Assembly: GCA_016215085.1 (NCBI GenBank)
Contig: JACRMD010000089.1
Span: forward strand, 1-9,033
DNA: 9,033 nucleotides
Origin: Solirubrobacterales bacterium
Lineage (GTDB): Bacteria > Actinomycetota > Thermoleophilia > Solirubrobacterales > Solirubrobacteraceae
Direction of reading: 5' to 3'
In this document: positions 1 through 4,686 of the stretch, in pieces
Layout: every line of letters begins with the position of its first letter
Numbering within the stretch: the stretch's first letter is position 1
Notes under the pieces: model-generated
Databases searched by the model: none
What the model saw: the letters and a program-made list of their open reading frames with translations, nothing else
What the model was told of the DNA's origin: nothing
Translations under genes and position numbers: made by a program

Positions 1-522
1 GCCGATGCCGTTGCCGCCGCGGGCCGCGACGATCCCGGCCACGTGGGTCCCGTGGCCGTTGCGGTCGCGCGGGTCGCCGTCGCCGTCGACGAGGTCGGCG
101 CCGTGGACGTCGTCGACCACCCCGTCGCGATCGTCGTCGACGCCGTTGCCGGGCACCTCGCCGGGGTTCGTCCAGAGGTTGGCGACGAGGTCGGGGTGGT
201 CGAGGTCGACGCCCGAGTCGACGACCGCCACGACGACGCCGGCCCCGGAGGACTGCCGCCATGCCGTCCGGGCCCCCATGGCGAGGTCGGTTTCCAACGC
301 CCACTGCTCGGCCAGGCGCGGGTCCCCGTCGCCGGCCGAGGCGCGATGCGCCGCCGCCCGGCGCGGTGCGGCCCGCTGCAGGGCGTCGGTCCCGTCCGGC
401 GCGGCGACGCGGCCGTCGGCCGAGCGCGAACGCGCCACGCCGGCCGCCGGAAGTGCGGCGGATGCGAGCAGCAGCATCGTGAACGCGGCTGCGCACCGGC
501 GTGTGACGGGGGCGGGCGACAC
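1..522 (-). CDS. Secreted S8 subtilisin-like serine protease, N-terminal part (cut by window edge)
   Basis: This is the first 174 codons of a subtilase; the gene continues beyond position 1. Subtilases cleave peptide bonds with an Asp-His-Ser triad. Visible here are the Asp box (VVDSGVD, Asp102) and the His box (NGHGTHVAGI, His157). The Ser box would lie outside the window. Between them, NPGEVPGNGVDDD and DGVVDDVHG (about residues 119-141) are the acidic, probably calcium-binding insert common in this family. The N-terminus looks like a Sec signal peptide: TRR, then a hydrophobic stretch (about residues 11-29), then a likely cut after AGVA (residue 30). There is no lipobox. Only about 40 residues separate that cut from the DPRLAEQWAL motif at 67-76, so a full I9-type prodomain seems absent. 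The GTG start at 522-520 is chosen because AGGAGG lies 4 nt upstream and the signal peptide follows directly. It diverges from the TetR gene. Substrate is unknown. Confidence 0.9.
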   Translation of the reverse strand, partial: MSPAPVTRRCAAAFTMLLLASAALPAAGVARSRSADGRVAAPDGTDALQRAAPRRAAAHRASAGDGDPRLAEQWALETDLAMGARTAWRQSSGAGVVVAVVDSGVDLDHPDLVANLWTNPGEVPGNGVDDDRDGVVDDVHGADLVDGDGDPRDRNGHGTHVAGIVAARGGNGIG

Positions 523-526
523 GGGC

Positions 527-532
527 CCTCCT
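527..532 (-). promoter_or_regulatory. Shine-Dalgarno site of the subtilase gene
   Basis: The minus strand reads AGGAGG, then GCCC, then the GTG start codon. This is the only perfect Shine-Dalgarno core in front of a complete start in the window, and it decides the protease start. The 4-nt spacing is short but workable. Confidence 0.65.
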
Positions 533-614
533 GGCATCGGCCGGGAGGGCACGGACGGTCACCGCGGGCAAGTCGCCTGGCCGGATGGACGACGCGGCCC
601 AGGTGATCCACCGT

Positions 615-627
615 GTCGTAGTACGAC
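615..627. repeat. Perfect palindrome GTCGTA-G-TACGAC, candidate operator
   Basis: Two 6-bp arms are exact reverse complements around one central G. It lies in the spacer between the divergent protease and TetR genes, 10 bp upstream of the TTGACA box. TetR proteins bind such palindromes as dimers and often autoregulate, so an operator is a reasonable inference. Nothing in the sequence proves binding. Confidence 0.45.
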
Positions 628-636
628 CGGATGATG

Positions 637-663
637 TTGACACGGTGTCCGCCTGGATACATT
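637..663 (+). promoter_or_regulatory. Candidate promoter of the TetR gene (TTGACA, TACATT)
   Basis: A perfect -35 hexamer TTGACA (637-642) is followed after 15 bp by TACATT (658-663), which fits the actinobacterial TAnnnT -10 pattern. The spacer is shorter than the usual 16-18 bp. The -10 box ends 7 nt before the GTG at 671 and no Shine-Dalgarno sequence is visible, so transcript and coding sequence probably start together (leaderless mRNA). Confidence 0.5.
639..649. repeat. Perfect palindrome GACAC-G-GTGTC overlapping the -35 box
   Basis: Two 5-bp arms pair around one central G. The left arm shares four bases with TTGACA (637-642), so a protein bound here would compete with RNA polymerase. 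Its centre (644) is 23 bp from the centre (621) of the other palindrome in this spacer. It is a candidate operator for the adjacent TetR protein; the arms are short and chance is possible. Confidence 0.4.
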
Positions 664-670
664 CCCTGTT

Positions 671-1243
671 GTGCAGACCGTTCCTGACGTGCCAGCGGGC
701 CGTCCGCGCCGCAGCGATGCGCGGCGCAACATCGAGGCGATCATCAGCGCAGCGATGCAGCTCCTGGCCGAGAACCCACGGGCGTCCATGCAGGACGTGG
801 CCGAGGCTGCGGGGGTCCATCGGGCCACCGTGCACCGGCACTTCGCCACCCGCGACGACCTGATCGCCGCCGTTCGCGACCGCGCGCTGGACCAGCACGC
901 GGCCCTGCTCGCCGACCCCACCCTCGCCGCCATGCCCCCGGGCGCGGCGCTCGAGCGCATCACGCGCGAGGCGCTCGTCGCGGGCGACCGTCACCGGCTC
1001 TACCGCGTGACGGCCACGTTCGACGACTCCAACGACGCCCGGCGGGACGCCCTGCGCTCGCCGATGGCCGCGCTCCTGACCCGAGCCCAGGCGGCCGGCA
1101 TCGTGCGCACCGACCTCCCCGCCCCGATGCTGTCGGCGGCCTGGGGCGGCCTGGTGCTCGTGATGCTGCCGCCGATCGCGCAGGGCACGCCGATCGACGA
1201 CGCGGTGCGCTTCATCCTGCAGATGCTGCGCAAGCCCCGCTAG
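671..1243 (+). CDS. TetR/AcrR-family transcriptional regulator
   Basis: A 190-residue protein of typical TetR length, expected to act as a cytoplasmic dimeric DNA-binding repressor released by a small ligand. The N-terminal domain covers about residues 18-65: IEAIISAAMQLLAENP (helix 1), then the helix-turn-helix QDVAEAAGVHRATVHRHF (41-58), then the usual following helix RDDLIAAVRDRAL. The C-terminal ligand-binding part (about 80-190) is helical and divergent, so the ligand cannot be read from it. The GTG at 671 is chosen because it is the only start in frame upstream of the DNA-binding domain that I can place and it sits 7 nt after a TACATT box. Two palindromes lie just upstream, which suggests autoregulation and perhaps control of the divergent protease gene. 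The gene ends 8 bp before the end of the convergent kinase gene. Confidence 0.92.
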   Translation: MQTVPDVPAGRPRRSDARRNIEAIISAAMQLLAENPRASMQDVAEAAGVHRATVHRHFATRDDLIAAVRDRALDQHAALLADPTLAAMPPGAALERITREALVAGDRHRLYRVTATFDDSNDARRDALRSPMAALLTRAQAAGIVRTDLPAPMLSAAWGGLVLVMLPPIAQGTPIDDAVRFILQMLRKPR

Positions 1244-1251
1244 CGCGGCGG

Positions 1252-2190
1252 CTACATCCGCAGCGCGGCCGGCTCCGCGTTGAACGAGGTCATGCGTGCG
1301 AGGTCCTCGACCCGCGCGTGGACCTCGTCCGCGGTGAGCCGGGCGACGCGCTCGGTGCCGAACTCCTCGACGTTGTAGGAGGCCAGCGCCGTGCCGTAGG
1401 CCATGGCGCGGCGCAGCAGGTCGTCGGAGACCGGCTCCTCGTTGCGGTGCGCGGCGACGAACCCGACGAAGCCGCCGGCGAAGGTGTCGCCCGCGCCGGT
1501 CGGGTCGACCACGTGCTGCAGCGGGTAGGCGGGCAGCGCGAAGAAGCCGTCCTCGGTGACGAGCACCGCGCCGTACTTGCCCTGCTTGGCGACGACGGCG
1601 CTCGGGCCCCACGAGAGGATCTCCTGGGCGGCCTGGGCGAGCGTCGGCCGGCCCGTGAGCATCTCGAGCTCCTCGTCGTTGAGGATCAGGCAGTCGACGG
1701 TGCGGATGACGCGCAGCAGGGCCTCGTGGGCGATGTTGATCCACAGGTCCATCGAGTCCATGGCCACCCAGCGGGCGCCGGTGCACGCCTCGCGCACCTG
1801 GAGCTGGAGCTCGGGCTGGATGTTGGCCAGGAACAGGACCTCGGACCGCGTCGAGGCCTCCGACAGCTTGGGCTGGAAGGTCTCGAAGACGTTGAGGTCG
1901 GTGACCAGCGTCTCGCGCGAGTTGACGTTGGCGTCGTACTCGCCCTTCCAGAAGAAGGTCTTGCCGCCGGGCACGTGCTCGACGTCGTCGGTCACCGTGC
2001 CGCGCGTGCGCAGCGTCTCCCACGACTCGGGGTCGAAGTCGTCGCCGACCGGGCCGACGACGCGGACCTCGTCGAAGAACGACGCCGCGAGGGCGAAGTG
2101 GGTGGCGGCGCCGCCGAGCATCCGCTCGCGCTCCCCGAAGGGGGTCTTGACGGCGTCGTAGGCGATGGATCCGACGACGGTGAGGCTCAT
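1252..2190 (-). CDS. PfkB/ribokinase-family carbohydrate kinase
   Basis: A 312-residue ATP-dependent kinase of the ribokinase fold, normal in length for the family, expected to phosphorylate a sugar or nucleoside in the cytoplasm. The N-terminal MSLTVVGSIAYD starts the first beta strand, and GGAATHFALA (26-35) is the glycine pair near the substrate pocket. LNDEE (170-174) fits the family's NxxE metal/phosphate motif. The C-terminal signature DPTGAGDTFAGGF (229-241) provides the anion hole, with Asp235 as the expected catalytic base. The substrate is not recognisable. The ATG at 2190 has no Shine-Dalgarno sequence; TACCCT lies 10 nt upstream, so it may have its own leaderless promoter. It may also be co-transcribed with the acyl-CoA dehydrogenase gene, which ends 28 bp upstream on the same strand. 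Confidence 0.93.
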   Translation of the reverse strand: MSLTVVGSIAYDAVKTPFGERERMLGGAATHFALAASFFDEVRVVGPVGDDFDPESWETLRTRGTVTDDVEHVPGGKTFFWKGEYDANVNSRETLVTDLNVFETFQPKLSEASTRSEVLFLANIQPELQLQVREACTGARWVAMDSMDLWINIAHEALLRVIRTVDCLILNDEELEMLTGRPTLAQAAQEILSWGPSAVVAKQGKYGAVLVTEDGFFALPAYPLQHVVDPTGAGDTFAGGFVGFVAAHRNEEPVSDDLLRRAMAYGTALASYNVEEFGTERVARLTADEVHARVEDLARMTSFNAEPAALRM

Positions 2191-2200
2191 GCGGCGCCGG

Positions 2201-2206
2201 AGGGTA
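2201..2206 (-). promoter_or_regulatory. Candidate -10 box TACCCT upstream of the kinase gene
   Basis: On the minus strand GCTACCCTC ends 10 nt before the kinase ATG, inside the 28-bp gap after the acyl-CoA dehydrogenase gene. It matches the boxes before the MDR reductase and helicase genes. No clear -35 hexamer is visible. It could be an internal operon promoter. Confidence 0.35.
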
Positions 2207-2218
2207 GCGGTCGGGCGC

Positions 2219-3370
2219 TCAGTACGACCGCGGCAGGCCGAGCGAGTGCTCGGCCACGTAGTTGAGGATCATCTCGCGCGAGACCGGCGCGATGCGCATC
2301 GTGCGCACGCCCCACCACATGTCGGTGAGGCCGTACTCCTCGGCGACGCCGTTGCCGCCGTGCACCTGGATCGCCTGGTCGACGGAGCGGATCGCCGCCT
2401 CGGCCGCCGCGTACTTGGCCATGTTCGCCGCTTCGCCGGCCCCGCGGAAGCCGGCGTCGTACAGCGCGCACGCCTTGCGGAGCATCAGCGCCGCGAGCTC
2501 GAGCTCGATCTTGCACTCGGCCAGCGGGTGCGAGAGGCCCTGGTGGGCGCCGATCGGCACGCTCCACACCGTGCGCTCGCGCGCGTAGGACGCGGCCTGC
2601 GCGAGCGCCCGCCGCGCCGCGCCGACGCCCAGCGCGCCGGCCATGATCCGCTCGGGGTTGAGCCCGTCGAACAGGGCGCCGAGGCCGTTGGCCACGCGGC
2701 GGTCCTCGCCGACCTCGACGTCCTCGAAGAACAGGTGCCACTGCTTGTCGGCGCCGCGCGGCGCCGTCGGGATCTCGGTGCGGCTGAGGCCGGGCGCGTC
2801 CGCGTCGACGATGAAGACGCCGACGCCCTCGTCGATCCGCGCGACGACCATCACGGCCTCCGCGTCCTCGATGCCCGAGATGTACACCTTCTGGCCGCGC
2901 AGCCGCCACGTGTCGCCGTCGCGCGCGGCGCGGGTGGAGATGTTGTGGGTGTTGGTCCCGGCGTCGGGCTCGGTGACCGCGAACGCGATCTTCGTCGTGC
3001 CGGCGCCGATGCCGCGCAGCCAGCGGTCCTTCTGCTCGTCGCTGCCGTGGCGGGCGAGGATCGAGCCGGCGATGGCGGGGGAGACGACGAGCAGCAGCAG
3101 CGGGCAGCCGGCGGCCGCCAGCTCCTCGCCGACGGCGGCCAGCTCGGTCATGCCGCGGCCGCCGCCGCCGTAGGCCTCGGGGATGTTGAGGCCGAGGTAG
3201 CCGCGCTCGGCCAGCGCGTCCCACAGCTCGCTCGGCGGCTCGCCGGCATCGTGGCGCTCCTTGATGTAGGCGGGCCCGAAGGACGAGGCGATGCCGGCGA
3301 CCGCCTCGCGGAGCAGGCGCTCCTCGTCGGACGGGACCAGCTCCAGCACGGGCGGCGCGACGATGCTCAT
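2219..3370 (-). CDS. Acyl-CoA dehydrogenase family protein (FadE-like)
   Basis: A 383-residue flavoenzyme of normal family length. Such enzymes oxidise an acyl-CoA to the 2,3-enoyl-CoA using FAD, passing electrons to ETF. Visible are the helical N-terminal domain with LGLNIPEAYGGGG (59-71), the FAD/substrate motif FAVTEPDAGTN (130-140), YISG (163-166) in the beta domain, and the C-terminal signature QVHGGNGVAEEYG (335-347). The usual catalytic Glu of the C-terminal YEGT motif is replaced: ungapped alignment puts Pro362 there (RIAPVSREM). Glu240 in GLNPERIM aligns without gaps with the helix-G catalytic Glu of isovaleryl-CoA dehydrogenase, so it probably takes over. The fatty acid or branched substrate is unknown. 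The start lies 6 nt after a TAGCCT box with no Shine-Dalgarno sequence. The kinase gene follows 28 bp downstream, and an MDR reductase is divergent 24 bp away. Confidence 0.94.
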   Translation of the reverse strand: MSIVAPPVLELVPSDEERLLREAVAGIASSFGPAYIKERHDAGEPPSELWDALAERGYLGLNIPEAYGGGGRGMTELAAVGEELAAAGCPLLLLVVSPAIAGSILARHGSDEQKDRWLRGIGAGTTKIAFAVTEPDAGTNTHNISTRAARDGDTWRLRGQKVYISGIEDAEAVMVVARIDEGVGVFIVDADAPGLSRTEIPTAPRGADKQWHLFFEDVEVGEDRRVANGLGALFDGLNPERIMAGALGVGAARRALAQAASYARERTVWSVPIGAHQGLSHPLAECKIELELAALMLRKACALYDAGFRGAGEAANMAKYAAAEAAIRSVDQAIQVHGGNGVAEEYGLTDMWWGVRTMRIAPVSREMILNYVAEHSLGLPRSY

Positions 3371-3376
3371 GGCGCG

Positions 3377-3386
3377 AGGCTACCTT
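3377..3386. promoter_or_regulatory. Back-to-back -10 boxes sharing one TA, divergent leaderless promoter
   Basis: The 10-mer AGGCTACCTT contains TACCTT on the plus strand (3381-3386), 8 nt before the reductase ATG. It also contains TAGCCT on the minus strand (3382-3377), 6 nt before the dehydrogenase ATG. Both fit TAnnnT and share the central TA. The whole gap between start codons is 24 bp and has no Shine-Dalgarno sequence, so both transcripts are probably leaderless. No good -35 hexamers are visible; they would fall inside the coding regions. Confidence 0.5.
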
Positions 3387-3394
3387 TGCGCGCC

Positions 3395-4348
3395 ATGCGC
3401 GCCATCCAGCAGACGGAGTTCGGCGGGCCCGAGGTGCTGCAGCTCGTGGAGCTGCCGGTGCCCGAGCCGGCCGAGGGCGAGGTCCTGATCCGCGTCACGC
3501 GGGCCGGGCTGAACTTCGCCGACACCCACGCGCGCGAGGACAAGTACGTCGCCAAGCAGCAGCTGCCGCTCGTCCCCGGCAGCGAGGTCGCCGGCGTCGA
3601 CGAGCGCACGGGCGACCGCGTCGTCGCGCTCTGCGGCACCGGCGGCTACGCCGAGTACGCGCTGGCGCCGGCCAACCACGTCTTCCCGGTCCCCGACGGC
3701 GTCGACGACGAGACCGCGCTCGCGCTGCTCATCCAGGGCCTGACCGCGTGGCACCTGTACCGGACCGCCGCGCAGCTGCGCCGCGGCGAGACCGTGGTGG
3801 TCATCTCCGGAGCGGGCGGTACCGGCTCGCTGCTCGTCCAGCTCGGCCGGCACATGGGCGCCGGGCGCGTGATCGCCACGGCGTCCTCGGCCGAGAAGCG
3901 CGACCTGTGCCTGGAGCTCGGCGCGGACGCCGCGATCGACGGCGACCCCGAGGGGCTGGCCGAGCGGCTCGTGCACGCCAACCTCGGCGAGCCGGTCGAC
4001 GTCGTCTTCGAGATGGCCGGCGGCACGGTGTTCGAGGCCTGCCAGGAGGCGCTGGCGCCCTTCGGCCGCCTCGTCGCCTACGGCATCGCCACCAAGGAGC
4101 AGAACGAGGTCCGCACCGGGCGGCTGCTGCGGCGCTCGCACAGCGTCGTGGGCCTGTGGATCAACCACGTGCTCGAGCGCCCGGCGATGATCGACGAGGC
4201 GCTGCACGACCTCTTCGGCCTCGTGGCCTCGGGCGACCTGCGGGTGGTGCTCGGCGGCACCTACCCGCTGGCCGAGGCGCGCCGGGCCCAGGAGGACCTG
4301 GTCGGCAGGCGGACCACGGGCAAGCTGGTCCTGGACGTCACCGCCTAG
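3395..4348 (+). CDS. NADPH:quinone oxidoreductase-like MDR-superfamily protein
   Basis: A 317-residue medium-chain dehydrogenase/reductase of the zeta-crystallin/quinone oxidoreductase type, which uses NADPH to reduce quinones, enones or similar carbonyls in the cytoplasm. The N-terminal GroES-like catalytic domain shows the start MRAIQQTEFGGPEVL, GLNFADTHAR (38-47) and LPLVPGSEVAG (57-67). The Rossmann domain carries GAGGTGSLLVQLGR (139-152) and LELGADAAID (173-182). The C-terminal part returns to the catalytic domain (TTGKLVLDV). The cysteine and histidine ligands of zinc alcohol dehydrogenases are not seen, which fits the zinc-free quinone reductase branch. The reading frame stays open upstream to 2165, but that stretch is antisense to the dehydrogenase gene. 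ATG 3395 matches the family N-terminus. The divergent acyl-CoA dehydrogenase suggests a shared lipid or carbonyl role; the substrate is unknown. Confidence 0.93.
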   Translation: MRAIQQTEFGGPEVLQLVELPVPEPAEGEVLIRVTRAGLNFADTHAREDKYVAKQQLPLVPGSEVAGVDERTGDRVVALCGTGGYAEYALAPANHVFPVPDGVDDETALALLIQGLTAWHLYRTAAQLRRGETVVVISGAGGTGSLLVQLGRHMGAGRVIATASSAEKRDLCLELGADAAIDGDPEGLAERLVHANLGEPVDVVFEMAGGTVFEACQEALAPFGRLVAYGIATKEQNEVRTGRLLRRSHSVVGLWINHVLERPAMIDEALHDLFGLVASGDLRVVLGGTYPLAEARRAQEDLVGRRTTGKLVLDVTA

Positions 4349-4395
4349 GGGCCACCCTGATGCGACCGCCGGCCCCGGCGGCGAAGCTGCGCACC

Positions 4396-4686
4396 ATGCG
4401 AGCGATCGTGATCGGAGCCGGCGGGGAGGAGGGCCGCGACCTGGTGCACCGGCTGGCGCGCGGCGGCGCCTTCGTGCTGGCCGTGGACCTCGATCGCGCC
4501 GCCGCCGGCCACACCGCCGCGACCGCGCCCGGCGGCACCGTGATCCCGCACGGCGCCGACGCCGCCCGCCCGCGCGAGTGGGCCGCCGTCCGCAACCGCG
4601 CGATCGCCCTGTGGGGCGGGGTCGACGAGATCCTGGACCCCGAGGGCGTGCGCGCTACGCCGCGCTCGGCAGCTCCGCGGCCATGA
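4396..4686 (+). CDS. Short Rossmann-fold protein, truncated SDR-like fragment
   Basis: A 96-residue reading frame that resembles only the first half of a short-chain dehydrogenase/reductase. It shows the first strand and nucleotide loop MRAIVIGAGGEEGR (1-14), a helix, a second strand ending in an acidic residue (AVDLDR, 29-34) as in NAD-binding SDRs, and ALWGGVDEIL (71-80), which matches the position just before the NNAG motif. It then ends in a Pro/Ala/Arg-rich tail. The catalytic Ser, Tyr and Lys are missing, and the middle glycine of GxxxGxG is Glu11. An in-frame ATG at 4360 would add 12 residues and put the start 11 nt after the reductase stop, but the added residues do not look like an SDR. 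Its last 32 bp overlap the end of the convergent LuxR gene. It may be a decayed SDR gene or a small nucleotide-binding protein. Confidence 0.5.
   Translation: MRAIVIGAGGEEGRDLVHRLARGGAFVLAVDLDRAAAGHTAATAPGGTVIPHGADAARPREWAAVRNRAIALWGGVDEILDPEGVRATPRSAAPRP

Noticed and set aside
5..634. Plus-strand frames opposite the subtilase gene
   Set aside because: The minus strand carries a signal peptide, Shine-Dalgarno sequence and two catalytic motifs; the plus frames show no domain.
1236..1258. Possible bidirectional terminator between the convergent tetR and kinase genes
   Set aside because: Only a short CCGC/GCGG pairing around GCTAGC is present, there is no T-run, and both stop codons lie within it. 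The support is too weak to list.
1318..2265. A 315-codon plus-strand frame across the kinase gene
   Set aside because: It is antisense to a kinase with intact family signatures, and its translation is a low-complexity Gly/Val/Asp/Arg shadow.
2165..3394. A 410-codon upstream extension of the reductase frame
   Set aside because: It is antisense to the acyl-CoA dehydrogenase gene, is rich in Arg/Ala/Asp/Val without domains, and the reductase family N-terminus starts at ATG 3395.
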